Below, one piece after another: positions 19,058 through 28,548 of a DNA stretch of 64,000 nt. The stretch lies in assembly GCF_027570195.1 (NCBI RefSeq), contig NZ_JAKMUZ010000009.1, forward strand, positions 1-64,000, read 5' to 3'. Under the pieces are notes generated by a model, which saw nothing but the letters and a program-made list of their open reading frames with translations, was not told the origin of the DNA and made no database searches. The translations under genes were made by a program, and so were the position numbers. Position 1 is the stretch's first letter, and each line of letters opens with the position of its first letter. This DNA is from Corynebacterium yonathiae (GTDB lineage Bacteria; Actinomycetota; Actinomycetes; Mycobacteriales; Mycobacteriaceae).

Positions 19058-20908
19058 ATGTCTGAAAACTTTGCGGCCACGACGTTTACGGATCCCGCCC
19101 GAATCCGAAACTTCTGCATTATTGCTCACATCGACCACGGCAAGTCGACGCTGGCGGACCGCATCCTGCAGCTATCCAAGGTGGTTGCGGAGCGCGATAT
19201 GCGTGACCAGTTCCTCGATAATATGGATATCGAACGCGAGCGCGGTATTACCATTAAGGCGCAGAACGTACGCCTGCCCTGGGTGCCCCAGTCCGGCTCG
19301 GACGAAGGGGAGCAGATCGTCCTCCAGATGATCGACACTCCTGGTCACGTGGACTTCACCTATGAGGTCTCCCGCGCCCTTGAGGCATGTGAGGGCGCCA
19401 TCCTGCTTGTCGACGCCGCTCAGGGCATCGAAGCCCAAACCCTCGCCAATCTCTACCTGGCGATGGAAAACGACCTGGAAATCATCCCGGTCCTCAATAA
19501 AATCGACCTGCCGGCCGCCGACCCGGAAAAATACGCGTTGGAAATCGCCAATATCATCGGCTGCGAGCCGGAGGAGGTGCTGCGCGTTTCCGGCAAGACC
19601 GGCGAGGGCGTGGTCGAGCTGCTAGATAAAGTCTGCGAGCTGGTGCCGCCGCCGTCCTCCGAGTTCGACGCGGATGCGCCGGCCCGCGCCATGATTTTTG
19701 ACTCCGTCTATGACACCTACCGCGGCGTTGTGACCTATATTCGCATGGTGGATGGCAAGCTCACCCCGCGCCAGAAGGTCACGATGATGTCGACCAACGC
19801 CAACCACGAGCTACTCGAAATCGGCATCGTGTCACCCACGATGCAAAAATGTGAGGGCTTGGGGCCCGGCGAGGTGGGCTACCTGATTACCGGCGTGAAG
19901 GATGTCCGTGAGACCAAGGTCGGCGATACCGTCACCTGGTCCAATGGCGGCGCTGAGACTCCGCTCAAGGGCTATAAGGACCCGGACCCGATGGTCTACT
20001 CCGGTCTTTTCCCTATTTCCCAGGCTGACTTCCCAGACCTCCGCGATGCGCTGGAAAAGCTGCAGCTTAACGACGCCTCCCTTACCTTCGAGCCCGAAAC
20101 CTCCGTCGCCCTCGGCTTTGGTTTTCGCTGCGGGTTCTTGGGCCTATTGCACATGGAAATTACCCGCGACCGCTTGGAGCGCGAGTTCGGCCTCGATTTG
20201 ATTTCTACCGCGCCGTCGGTGACCTACCGCGTGGTGGCCGAAGACGGCGAAGAAAAGTGGGTTCACAACCCGTCTGACTGGCCCGAAGGCAAACTCACCG
20301 AGGTTTATGAGCCGGTGGTGAAGATGACCGTCATCGTGCCCGAGCAATTCGTCGGCCCCACCATGGAACTTTGCCAGTCCAAGCGCGGCCAGATGGGCGG
20401 CATGGATTACCTCTCTGAGGACCGCGTAGAGCTGCGCTACACCATGCCGCTGGGCGAAATCATCTTTGATTTCTTCGACATGCTCAAGTCCCGTACCAAG
20501 GGCTACGCCTCGCTGAACTACGAGGAGGCCGGCGAGCAGCTCGCAGACCTGGTCAAGGTCGATATCCTGCTCAACGGCGACCCAGTCGACGCCTTCTCCG
20601 CCATCGTCCACCGGGATTCCGCCCAGTGGTACGGCAATAAGATGACCAAGAAGCTTAAAGAGCTCATCCCGCGCCAGCAGTTCGAGGTGCCGGTGCAGGC
20701 GGCCATTGGCTCAAAGATCATCGCCCGCGAAAACATCCGGGCCATGCGCAAGGACGTGCTAGCCAAGTGCTACGGCGGCGATATTTCCCGTAAGCGCAAG
20801 CTGTTGGAGAAGCAGAAGGCCGGTAAGAAGCGCATGAAGACCTTGGGCTCCGTCTCGGTGCCGCAGGAGGCTTTCGTGGCCGCGCTGTCTACCGACGCCG
20901 ACGATTAA
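19058..20908 (+). CDS. lepA: Elongation factor 4 (LepA)
   Basis: Ribosome-dependent GTPase linked to back-translocation and initiation. The 616-residue length is normal. Motifs are [12 protein letters not shown] (G1, about residue 23), DTPGHVDF (G3), NKIDLP (G4), then EF-G-like domains and the LepA-specific C-terminal domain ending in [19 protein letters not shown] at 19058 is used; the longer upstream frame runs antisense through the PemK-like gene. Its promoter must lie within or beyond that divergent gene's 5' end. Confidence 0.97.
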   Translation: MSENFAATTFTDPARIRNFCIIAHIDHGKSTLADRILQLSKVVAERDMRDQFLDNMDIERERGITIKAQNVRLPWVPQSGSDEGEQIVLQMIDTPGHVDFTYEVSRALEACEGAILLVDAAQGIEAQTLANLYLAMENDLEIIPVLNKIDLPAADPEKYALEIANIIGCEPEEVLRVSGKTGEGVVELLDKVCELVPPPSSEFDADAPARAMIFDSVYDTYRGVVTYIRMVDGKLTPRQKVTMMSTNANHELLEIGIVSPTMQKCEGLGPGEVGYLITGVKDVRETKVGDTVTWSNGGAETPLKGYKDPDPMVYSGLFPISQADFPDLRDALEKLQLNDASLTFEPETSVALGFGFRCGFLGLLHMEITRDRLEREFGLDLISTAPSVTYRVVAEDGEEKWVHNPSDWPEGKLTEVYEPVVKMTVIVPEQFVGPTMELCQSKRGQMGGMDYLSEDRVELRYTMPLGEIIFDFFDMLKSRTKGYASLNYEEAGEQLADLVKVDILLNGDPVDAFSAIVHRDSAQWYGNKMTKKLKELIPRQQFEVPVQAAIGSKIIARENIRAMRKDVLAKCYGGDISRKRKLLEKQKAGKKRMKTLGSVSVPQEAFVAALSTDADD

Positions 20909-20934
20909 AACACCACCTACGCACGCCGAACCCG

Positions 20935-20961
20935 CCTCACAGCCGCGGCTAGGTTGTGAGG
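20935..20961. terminator. Hairpin between lepA and the HNH gene
   Basis: CCTCACA (20935-20941) pairs with TGTGAGG (20955-20961). The convergent genes on both sides make a terminator role plausible, but there is no clear T run after either arm. Confidence 0.4.
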
Positions 20962-21016
20962 TCGGTCAGCGTAATCGAGTAGTGTTTGGCTGAGTGATTT
21001 GGGCAGGTAACTTGGC

Positions 21017-21997
21017 CTATCGGGCCCACGGCGGGATCCACGTTATGCGTCCCCGTCTTCGCTCCAGTCGGCCGCGTACCGGCGGCGCGTTCGGGTCGTC
21101 GTCGTTGACGCCGTTGTGATACGGACACGCCACACTGAGATTCGCCATATTGGTCTCGCCGCCGTGTTTCCACGCCTGCAGGTGGTGAATCTGGCACTTA
21201 TCAGCCGGATAGTTGCACTCGGCCCACGGGCAGGTGGGGTTTTCCGCACCTGCCATCAGTCGCTGCTTATCGGAGGCATGCCGCGAGGTGTGATACAGGT
21301 TCACCGGCCCCTCATAGGGATGGACGAGGGTGACGAGTCCGCATTCGGCAAGGCGCTTTTCCACCAGTTTGGCGCCACTGATTTCGGCCCCATTGGTCAA
21401 CCGCAGCGTGATTTCCTCGCCTCCACCAGAAAGGATTTCATCTAATTCATCGAGCTGGATGATGATATTCGTCGTCGACGCAGGCCGGGCCGTGGCCTCA
21501 CCGCGGAAGAAGATATTGCTTACGGAATCGAGCGGCTTGTCCTCGTTAATGCTGGCGTGCAGGTCAGCGATGAAATCAGAATCACCGGTGATGGAAAGAG
21601 TCGACGGACCGCCCTTGCGCCGGGTTACCCGAACCCCCTTCTCCGGTTGCCGCGGCGGATACATCTCCTTTAACCGCGTGCGAGCAAGGCGCTCCACATC
21701 CTGGTCAGTGGCACACAACTCCGAGCGCAGCGCCCACGCGTCCCGCTTGGATTTGGTGCGGGAGACGTATTTTTCGATGATCTTCAACGTCGCTAAGCAG
21801 TGCTTAGTTGCCCGGCACGAACGCTGCCGGCGGGTGAAGGGAGTGGGGCCAAAGTAGACGTCGGCAAGCGCAAGCAGGCTACGGGTCTCCTGCCGGGGCA
21901 GGCCCAGGCGCAGATCCGCCTCGCGCACGCCGGAGACCTCGCCGAGAAGCTCCATCGGCGAGGCGAGTTGGCGGGCGTAGTCCTGCAAGCGGGTCAT
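21017..21997 (-). CDS. HNH endonuclease signature protein (DUF222/13E12 type)
   Basis: A 326-residue protein of the corynebacterial and mycobacterial 13E12-repeat group. The HNH region near the C-terminus reads NPTCPWAECNYPADKCQIHH, then LQAWKHGGETNMANLSVACP, giving two Cys, the HH pair, Asn and the final Cys. The N-terminal part is helical. Families of such genes are common in actinobacterial genomes and their function is mostly unknown. ATG at 21997 is the first methionine of the conserved start (MTRLQDYARQL); upstream frame is not convincing. Confidence 0.8.
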   Translation of the reverse strand: MTRLQDYARQLASPMELLGEVSGVREADLRLGLPRQETRSLLALADVYFGPTPFTRRQRSCRATKHCLATLKIIEKYVSRTKSKRDAWALRSELCATDQDVERLARTRLKEMYPPRQPEKGVRVTRRKGGPSTLSITGDSDFIADLHASINEDKPLDSVSNIFFRGEATARPASTTNIIIQLDELDEILSGGGEEITLRLTNGAEISGAKLVEKRLAECGLVTLVHPYEGPVNLYHTSRHASDKQRLMAGAENPTCPWAECNYPADKCQIHHLQAWKHGGETNMANLSVACPYHNGVNDDDPNAPPVRGRLERRRGRITWIPPWAR

Positions 21998-22154
21998 GCC
22001 GGTGAGCCTAAGGTACCCCGCAAGACCGGGGTAGCTCACCCGAGCCAGCCTGTGGATAACTCGCCCCACCCGTCACACCAACCCCGAACCCGCCCGGCGG
22101 CCTGTGGATAACCTGCGGTACCCTCGAATGCGAAAGCGAGAAAAGGAGCTCCCC

Positions 22155-23531
22155 ATGACTGACCCGACCAAGCGCATTCGCCCCACCAACCCCGGACGCC
22201 TGGCCGCCCCACGCCAGGCCCAGCAGCTGCCGCCCCTACCGGTGACGCGGGCACGCATCGGGGAGCGGATTGCCACCGAGGTCTTCCAGGAAATGGGCGA
22301 GGAGATGCTCGAAGAGCTGCAGAATTTTCGCCGCGACCTGCACCGCAACCCAGAGATTGGCCTGGATCTGCCGCGCACGCAAAAGAAGGTCTTGGAAGCG
22401 CTCGAGGGCCTGCCGCTGGAGATTCACGTGGGCCAGGACCTGAGCTCAGTGGTCGCCGTGCTGCGCGGCGGCCAACGCGGCGAGCGGCCGGTGTCGGTGC
22501 TTTTGCGCGCGGACATGGACGCCCTCGAAGTGCGTGAGCAGACCGGCAGCCCGTTCGCGTCGACGAATGGGTATATGCACGCCTGCGGCCACGATCTGCA
22601 CACCGCTGGTCTGGTGGGCGCGGCGCGGATTCTGTGCGAGCATCGCGAGGAGCTGCACGGCGACGTTACGTTTATGTTCCAGCCCGGCGAGGAGGGGCCG
22701 GGCGGCGCGCTGCCGATGATTGAGGAAGGCGTGCTTGACGCCGCTGGCCGACGCCCCATTGCCGCCTACGGCCTGCACGTTGGCCCCCAGGACCGCGGCA
22801 CGTTCCACTATGTGCCTGGCCCGATGATGGCCAGCTCGTCCAACCTGACCATCACGGTGCTGGGCAAGGGCGGGCACGGCTCCCGCCCGCACGATGCTAT
22901 TGACCCAGTAGCGGCGCTGGCGGAGATCCAAATGTCGCTGCAGACCGCACTGACCCGCCGCTTCGATGCGCTCGAACCCATCGTGATTACCGTGACCAAC
23001 CTGTGGGCGGGCGATGGCGCGTATAACGCCATCCCGGAACGCGCGGCCTTGGGTGCTACGGTGCGCGTGCTGCGCGATGAGAAGATCGACGCCGTGCGGC
23101 AGATGATTACGGAGGTCTCCAGCTCCGTTGCTGCTTCCCACCGGTGTACCGCGCAGGTGGATTTCGAGGTTTTGTACCCGACCACCAAGACGAATCCGCG
23201 GGAAAATCAGTTCGCCGCTACCTTGTGGAGCCAGATGTTTGGCACCGAAAACGTCCAGCCTTTTGATGCCCCGATGATGGCCTCTGAAGACTTCGGCTAT
23301 GTCCTTGCGCAGGTGCCGGGCACGTTTATGTGGATGGGCACGGCCAATCCGGAAAAGCCCGAAAATCAGCGCGAGTGGAACCACTCGCCAATGATGCGTT
23401 TCGATGATTCGGTGCTGGGAATGCAGGCCGCAGCGTTGGCGGCCGTGGCATTTGAGCGCCTGGCCACCGAAAACGAGCATCCGTCTGCGCAGACGAAGGC
23501 CATGCGCGACGCTGCCGGGGTGCAAAAATAA
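22155..23531 (+). CDS. M20 family amidohydrolase
   Basis: Zinc- or manganese-dependent peptidase/amidohydrolase of the IAA-amino acid hydrolase, hippuricase and N-acyl-amino-acid hydrolase group, 458 residues. Landmarks are RRDLHRNPEIGLDLPRT, LLRADMDALEV, HACGHDLHTAGLVGAA with metal ligands, FQPGEEGPGGA, and the dimerisation domain after it. In corynebacteria related enzymes (for example the axillary N-acyl-glutamine aminoacylase) release odorants; I cannot assign that specificity. RBS AAAGGAG at 22142-22148 supports ATG at 22155. Confidence 0.88.
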   Translation: MTDPTKRIRPTNPGRLAAPRQAQQLPPLPVTRARIGERIATEVFQEMGEEMLEELQNFRRDLHRNPEIGLDLPRTQKKVLEALEGLPLEIHVGQDLSSVVAVLRGGQRGERPVSVLLRADMDALEVREQTGSPFASTNGYMHACGHDLHTAGLVGAARILCEHREELHGDVTFMFQPGEEGPGGALPMIEEGVLDAAGRRPIAAYGLHVGPQDRGTFHYVPGPMMASSSNLTITVLGKGGHGSRPHDAIDPVAALAEIQMSLQTALTRRFDALEPIVITVTNLWAGDGAYNAIPERAALGATVRVLRDEKIDAVRQMITEVSSSVAASHRCTAQVDFEVLYPTTKTNPRENQFAATLWSQMFGTENVQPFDAPMMASEDFGYVLAQVPGTFMWMGTANPEKPENQREWNHSPMMRFDDSVLGMQAAALAAVAFERLATENEHPSAQTKAMRDAAGVQK

Positions 23532-23573
23532 TTCATCCCTAGGGATTATGGCCATGGGCTTAAGCTTTAGGTC

Positions 23574-24794
23574 ATGATCAGAACGAAGTGGAGCACGGCG
23601 GGAATTGTTGCCGCTTGTGCGGTGGCGAATTGGCTCATCGGCGTGGTGCTGATGAACCTCGACATTGAGGAGTATTCGCCGTCGTTTGCGGAGTACGGGC
23701 CCTATATCTGCACCGGTTTTGCGGTGGGGGTGGTGACGATTATCGCCCTGCCCTTTGCGTTAGAGCACCAGCCGCGCGAGCTTTCCGACGTCGACTATGC
23801 CGGCTCCACCCGTAGCTTCATCGCTGGCTGTATCGTGCTGCTGGGGTCGAGCTCCTATTTTGGTGCAGCTAGTGGAGTCGTGGCTTTCATTTCCATGGTC
23901 TCGCGCCGCTCGACTTCGCGCTCGGTGGCCGCAGTGGCGTGCTTCGTGGCGGCGTTTGCGATTGATGCGTTCTTCAACCCCTATATGGCCTGGGACGATA
24001 TCGGATGGGTTGGTGCCATCTTCGTTGTGGTCGTGATGGTCGCGGGGTTATTGGTGGGACAAAAGCGCGCCAATTTGCGCGAAAAGCGGTGGCGGGTGGA
24101 GCAAGAAGCCCGGATGAATCGCGAAGAGATGCGTGCCAAGGTAGAGCGCGCGCGGCAAGAAGAGCGCGAGAGTATCGCGCGCGACATGCACGATACGCTC
24201 TCGCATCGGCTGAGCCTTGTGGCCATTCATGCGGGTGCGCTGAGCTATCCGCGTGAAGGCGTGCCGGCCGAGTTCACAGACGCAGCGCGCACCATCCGCA
24301 CGGAGGCCCAGAACGCGGTAGAAGATTTGCGCACCGTCTTAAGCGCCTTGCGCGAAGACCTTTCCGAGGATCCGCGCACCACCTTAGAAGAGCTAGTCGC
24401 GACCGCGCGTGAGGCCGGCACGCAGGTGACCGTGACCTACGCGGACGGTGCCGGCCCGGATGTTTTTACTGGGCTATCCACGATGGCGCAGCACGCCGTG
24501 CACCGCGCAGTACAGGAGGGCCTGACCAATGCACGCAAGCACGCCGCTGACCAGCCGGTGAGCATTACGGTGCGCGAGGTGGCCGGTGAGGTGGGCATCG
24601 AGATGCGCAACCCACTACCGGCGGCACCGGCCGGGGATCGCGCAGGTGCCAGCGCCGGCGGCTACGGGCTGGTGGGACTGCGCGAGCGTGTGGAGCTATC
24701 CGGCGGGCGCATGAATGTTCACGTCGGCGAAGAAGGTGAGGAATTTAGCTGGAGCATCCAGCTACCACTGGCGCACAAGGAGGCCACGCAATGA
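23574..24794 (+). CDS. Two-component sensor histidine kinase, system 1
   Basis: A 406-residue NarL/DesK-type kinase. Four or five hydrophobic segments cover residues 10-160 with little extracytoplasmic sequence. A coiled linker leads to the HisKA_3 phosphoacceptor His206 in RDMHDTLSHRLS, and a C-terminal HATPase_c domain with GGYGLVGLRERV. It shares most of the cytoplasmic half with the second kinase 1.4 kb downstream. The stop overlaps the next gene by four bases (ATGA). Signal unknown; a membrane-embedded or intramembrane cue is likely from the topology. Confidence 0.92.
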   Translation: MIRTKWSTAGIVAACAVANWLIGVVLMNLDIEEYSPSFAEYGPYICTGFAVGVVTIIALPFALEHQPRELSDVDYAGSTRSFIAGCIVLLGSSSYFGAASGVVAFISMVSRRSTSRSVAAVACFVAAFAIDAFFNPYMAWDDIGWVGAIFVVVVMVAGLLVGQKRANLREKRWRVEQEARMNREEMRAKVERARQEERESIARDMHDTLSHRLSLVAIHAGALSYPREGVPAEFTDAARTIRTEAQNAVEDLRTVLSALREDLSEDPRTTLEELVATAREAGTQVTVTYADGAGPDVFTGLSTMAQHAVHRAVQEGLTNARKHAADQPVSITVREVAGEVGIEMRNPLPAAPAGDRAGASAGGYGLVGLRERVELSGGRMNVHVGEEGEEFSWSIQLPLAHKEATQ

Positions 24795-25402
24795 GCGAGA
24801 TGAGTTGGCACCTGCGCCATCCCGATTACGGGCTCATGCGCATTGACCTAGAAGAAACCACGACCCGCGAGGGCTGGACAGGAAAATACTTAGATTCTAA
24901 GCGCAGCCTTTTTACCTCCACGGTCAACGGCACTACGCGCAAGCTCAGCTACACCGATACCGATGACTCGGCCTATAGCGTGGAATTCCTGCGCGGAAAT
25001 AGCGATGATAATGCGCCCGAAGACGCAGATCGCATCGAGCTGGTGGAGCGCCGTGGCTATATCGTGCCACAGTTTCGCGGGCAAGGAGCGAGGGTGATGT
25101 TTGCAGCGGTGGGGAAGGTGGACGTCGATAAGCGCCTGCATCGGGTGAACCTGTGGACATTGCTTTTGCAGACTGCGCTGACATTCATTGCGGCCACGCT
25201 TGTCATCGACTTTTTCCCCAAATTATTCGAAAAAATGACCGATATTGTCGTGCCCTCGTTCCTCAATGGCGTAGTGACAGGCCATGCCAATATAGTGCCG
25301 ATAGCGCTGGCGATTCTTGTGGCGCTTACAGTGGCGTATACGCCCGTTGCGTCGCAGTTCTGGCGCGCGCGGTGGAACCAACCAGTAGGAAAGGAAGCAT
25401 GA
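24791..25402 (+). CDS. Unknown membrane protein inside a two-component operon
   Basis: A 203-residue protein with a soluble N-terminal half (about 120 residues, rich in charged residues and beta-strand-like) and two C-terminal membrane helices (about 122-142 and 168-186) before a short basic tail. I recognise no family. It overlaps the kinase by four bases and the response regulator by four, so its translation is tied to both. This suggests an accessory sensor or modulator of system 1. The second system lacks such a gene. Confidence 0.75.
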   Translation: MSEMSWHLRHPDYGLMRIDLEETTTREGWTGKYLDSKRSLFTSTVNGTTRKLSYTDTDDSAYSVEFLRGNSDDNAPEDADRIELVERRGYIVPQFRGQGARVMFAAVGKVDVDKRLHRVNLWTLLLQTALTFIAATLVIDFFPKLFEKMTDIVVPSFLNGVVTGHANIVPIALAILVALTVAYTPVASQFWRARWNQPVGKEA

Positions 25403-26064
25403 TGGCAGATGCACTGCGCGTGGTGCTGGTTGATGACGAGGACCTAGTCCGCAGCGGGCTGCGCCTGTTGCTGTCTAATGCACCCGATATCGAGGTCGTG
25501 GCCGAGGCGAGCAATGGCCGGGAGGCGGTGGCAACCGTGCTCGATGCGCAGCCCGACGTGGTGTTGATGGATATCCGCATGCCGGTCATGGATGGCATCG
25601 CGGCTGTGGAGAAGATTCTGTCGGTCCATGCCGTGCCGATAATCATGCTTACGGCCTTTGATACCGATTCCTTCATTTTGCGGGCCCTGCGCGCCGGGGC
25701 GGCTGGGTTCTTGCTCAAGTCAACGCCGCCGGAATCGCTCATGGCGGCCGTGCGTGCGGCCGCGGCGGGGCAGCCGCTGTTGAGCCCGCAGGTCGTTGAC
25801 AAGCTGGTAGGCATGCAAAGCCCCGCGCTTTCCGACGCCCATTCACACCACACCCGCACCGCTCGCACCCGGCTTTCCACTTTGAGCTCGCGCGAGCGGG
25901 AAATCGCCGGGCTGGTAGCCCAGGGTTTGAATAATCAAGACATCGCCGACCAACTGGTGGTGTCCATGGCGACGGTGAAATCGCATATGCAGCATATTTT
26001 GAAAAAGATCGGCGGTACCAGCCGCGTGCACATCGCAATCATGGTCTTAGAGGCGCGTGGCTAA
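25399..26064 (+). CDS. LuxR/NarL-type response regulator, system 1
   Basis: A 221-residue regulator with an N-terminal receiver domain (acid pocket DDE at about 12-14, phosphoacceptor Asp58 in VVLMDIRMP, Lys in LLKS) and a C-terminal GerE/LuxR helix-turn-helix (LSSREREIAGLVAQGLNNQD). Start is ATG at 25399 or the next ATG at 25402; AAGGA lies just upstream. It is the partner of the kinase at 23574 by position. The 84-codon upstream extension of this frame lies in the previous gene and is not coding. Confidence 0.92.
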   Translation: MMADALRVVLVDDEDLVRSGLRLLLSNAPDIEVVAEASNGREAVATVLDAQPDVVLMDIRMPVMDGIAAVEKILSVHAVPIIMLTAFDTDSFILRALRAGAAGFLLKSTPPESLMAAVRAAAAGQPLLSPQVVDKLVGMQSPALSDAHSHHTRTARTRLSTLSSREREIAGLVAQGLNNQDIADQLVVSMATVKSHMQHILKKIGGTSRVHIAIMVLEARG

Positions 26065-26130
26065 GGCTGGAGAATCCTCCCTGCGGGGGATACCGCGCCG
26101 GCGGCAGGCCGGCTTAGACTGGTGCGCGTT

Positions 26131-27342
26131 ATGAAGTTGTTCCGAAAATCCGACGAGATGCTCCAGCGCCCGCTGTGGCAGAAGATTCTCATCGCTTTAA
26201 TCGTTGTCGTCGGCGACGTGCTGGTCACGTTGATGAGACTTGCGGAAAATGATGCCTCAGAGATTCGGATCCTTGTTACAGCCGCGGTGATGGTCGTTAC
26301 CTGGGCGCTTTTGCCTTTGGCTTTGCGCCATGCCGTTGGGGAGCGTGACCCGCGCAGCACGCAGCCCGGCCCGCGCAGCGCGTTGGTAGCCGCAACCATT
26401 ATTTCGGCGACGGTGACGATTGCTGAGTACCGTCCTTCGGTAATGATAGCGGCGTTTTCTGCGGCCTCGCGCCGCAGCCGGTTGTGGATCGCGCTGGTAT
26501 GCACGGCCATGGTGGCCTCGAAACTAGTCGACACTGATTTTTCCGGTGCTAAAGGTGCAGATATTCCGTTTCAGATGGGTTATTACGGCAGCGCGCTTAT
26601 CCCGGCGCTGGTCGTACTGGTTGTTGGGTTGGTTCGCTCGAACCAGAAGGAGCGCACGATTGCGCTGCAGGCGCAGGCGGAGCTCACGCATGAGGAAATG
26701 GCCACGCGGGAGAACTTTGCGCGGCAGGAAGAACGCGACCGGATCGCGCGGGATATGCACGATACGCTCTCGCACAGGCTGAGCATGATTGCGGTCTATG
26801 CCGGCGGGTTGGCCTACCGCAAAGACCTAGATCCGGAAGAGACGCGGCAATCTGCGCGCACGATTCGCGATGAAGCCGAGGCCGCCGTGGGGGATCTGCG
26901 TGAGGCGCTGCACTCGCTGCGCAGCGAGGGGCGCATCGATCCGCGCGAGGGCGTGGAATCGCTGGTGGAGCGTTCCCGCCAGGCGGGCATGGACGTGGAA
27001 GTGCGCTACCAGGCGGGCGCGGGGCCGCAATCGCTGGAGGAGCTGAGCACCATGGCCGGCCACGCGCTCAACCGCGCGGTCCAGGAGGGCCTGACCAACG
27101 CCCGTAAGCACGCACCCGGGCAGCCGGTCACCATCACCATCGCTACGCTTGCCGACGCCCTGTCTATCACCATGTCTAACCCCACCGCCCAGACTGGGGA
27201 AAAGGCAGGCATGCACAGTGGTGGGTACGGGATCGTCGGCATGCGCGAGCGCGCTAGCGTGGTGGGCGGATCATTACAGGTACAGGACGGGGAAGAAAGC
27301 TTCTCGTGGACGCTGCGCCTGCCAAGGAAGGAAGAAAAGTGA
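26131..27342 (+). CDS. Two-component sensor histidine kinase, system 2
   Basis: A 403-residue DesK/NarL-type kinase, paralogue of the one at 23574. Membrane segments fill residues 18-170, then a coiled linker, HisKA_3 with His210 in RDMHDTLSHRLSM, and an HATPase_c domain ending in GGYGIVGMRERA. GTG at 26122 is an alternative start three codons earlier. No obvious ribosome binding site precedes either. The 66-base gap after the first regulator may hold a separate promoter or only a spacer. The stop overlaps the partner regulator by four bases. Confidence 0.92.
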   Translation: MKLFRKSDEMLQRPLWQKILIALIVVVGDVLVTLMRLAENDASEIRILVTAAVMVVTWALLPLALRHAVGERDPRSTQPGPRSALVAATIISATVTIAEYRPSVMIAAFSAASRRSRLWIALVCTAMVASKLVDTDFSGAKGADIPFQMGYYGSALIPALVVLVVGLVRSNQKERTIALQAQAELTHEEMATRENFARQEERDRIARDMHDTLSHRLSMIAVYAGGLAYRKDLDPEETRQSARTIRDEAEAAVGDLREALHSLRSEGRIDPREGVESLVERSRQAGMDVEVRYQAGAGPQSLEELSTMAGHALNRAVQEGLTNARKHAPGQPVTITIATLADALSITMSNPTAQTGEKAGMHSGGYGIVGMRERASVVGGSLQVQDGEESFSWTLRLPRKEEK

Positions 27343-27992
27343 GTGAAATTCGGGTGGTGCTCGTCGATGATGAGCCGCTGCTGCGCCACGGCCTGCGCAT
27401 GATCTTGGAAGGCGCGCCGGGCATTAGCGTCATTGGCGAGGCCGGCAACGGCAAGGAAGGCATCGAACTTATCCTGGCCGAAGAGCCTGATGTGGTGCTG
27501 ATGGATATCCGCATGCCGGTCATGGACGGCATCGAGGCGACGGCGCAGCTGCACTCGCTCGCCGGCGCGCGCGATATCCCGGTGGTGATGCTCACTGCTT
27601 TTGATACCGACGAGTTCATCCTGCACGCCCTACGCGCTGGGGCAGTGGGATTTTTGTTGAAGACGACGGCGCCGGAGGCGCTGGTGGCGTCGGTAAGAGC
27701 AGCGGCCCAAGGCCAGCAACAGTTAAGCCCGAAGGTGCTAGAAAACCTGGTGGGGCTGGCGGACACCCCGCCGCAGCCGGAACAGGAGATGATTCAGCCC
27801 AGCAAATTGGCCGAGCTGAGCGAGCGCGAAAATGAAATTGCCCAGCTGGTGGCCCAAGGCCTGAGCAATGCCGAGATTGCCGAGCAGCTATTCATCTCGC
27901 TGACCACGGTCAAGACGCACATGAAGCACATCCTGGCCAAGATCGATGGCACCAACCGGGTGCACATCGCCATTGCAGTGCTTGGCGGCTAG
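27339..27992 (+). CDS. LuxR/NarL-type response regulator, system 2
   Basis: A 217-residue regulator: receiver domain with Asp56 in VVLMDIRMPVMDG, and a LuxR helix-turn-helix (LSERENEIAQLVAQGLSNAE). GTG at 27339 overlaps the kinase stop and is preceded by AAGGAAGGAAG. It closely resembles the regulator at 25399, so the two systems arose by duplication. The gene end faces a minus-strand membrane protein gene seven bases away. Confidence 0.92.
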   Translation: MSEIRVVLVDDEPLLRHGLRMILEGAPGISVIGEAGNGKEGIELILAEEPDVVLMDIRMPVMDGIEATAQLHSLAGARDIPVVMLTAFDTDEFILHALRAGAVGFLLKTTAPEALVASVRAAAQGQQQLSPKVLENLVGLADTPPQPEQEMIQPSKLAELSERENEIAQLVAQGLSNAEIAEQLFISLTTVKTHMKHILAKIDGTNRVHIAIAVLGG

Positions 27993-27998
27993 GTGAGA

Positions 27999-28379
27999 CT
28001 AGGCGCGGCGGAAGATGGCGGAGAGTAGGCCGATAAGCGCAATGGCGCCGACAATGATGGAGGCCGCCGGCCAGTATTGCGGGAAGTACTTGAGTGTGTA
28101 GCCAAAGACCTGGCCGTCGTCAAAGTGCTGCCATAGCGCTACGGGCATCCACCACAGCTTGGTCAGAGTGAGCAGCGCGCCTACGAGGCCTGCGGCAACG
28201 CGGCTGCCCCCGCGGAGGAAGAGGCTGGCCGCGACCAGCACGATGCCGGCGATGGTCAACGCGAAAAGCAGGGGAGTTTCGGTACCCAGCGGAGAGCCGC
28301 GCAGCAGGAACTCATGGTCAATTTCGTGTTGTTCGATGAGGGTATAACCATCGAGTACTACGTCATCTGGGATTCCCAT
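27999..28379 (-). CDS. Small unknown membrane protein
   Basis: A 126-residue protein with a hydrophilic first 35 residues and three membrane helices (about 38-56, 60-82 and 100-122). No family recognised. It has FWxK-like aromatic residues between helices (TLTKLWWMPVALWQHF). It converges on the second response regulator. A well-placed AAGGAGA-like stretch (minus strand, about 28383-28388) supports the ATG at 28379. Confidence 0.7.
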   Translation of the reverse strand: MGIPDDVVLDGYTLIEQHEIDHEFLLRGSPLGTETPLLFALTIAGIVLVAASLFLRGGSRVAAGLVGALLTLTKLWWMPVALWQHFDDGQVFGYTLKYFPQYWPAASIIVGAIALIGLLSAIFRRA

Positions 28380-28489
28380 TATTTCTCCTTGTTTGTACCC
28401 GGAGCGGCAGCGGCGCCTTAGGTGGCGTAGGGAGGGCCGACTGAAAGGCGGACAGTTGCCACCTTAGAACCGGGTTGTACATCTATTAT

Positions 28490-28503
28490 AGACACATCTG
28501 TCT
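28490..28503. promoter_or_regulatory. Inverted repeat AGACA-N4-TGTCT with overlapping -10-like element
   Basis: AGACA (28490-28494) and TGTCT (28499-28503) are perfect arms. TATTAT just upstream (28484-28489) resembles a -10 box, so the repeat would cover the transcription start of the YeeE-TusA gene, a good operator position. Confidence 0.4.
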
Positions 28504-28548
28504 TTGGGGGCGTAGTCTGAGGCCTTTGACTCGATACAAGGAGACAGT

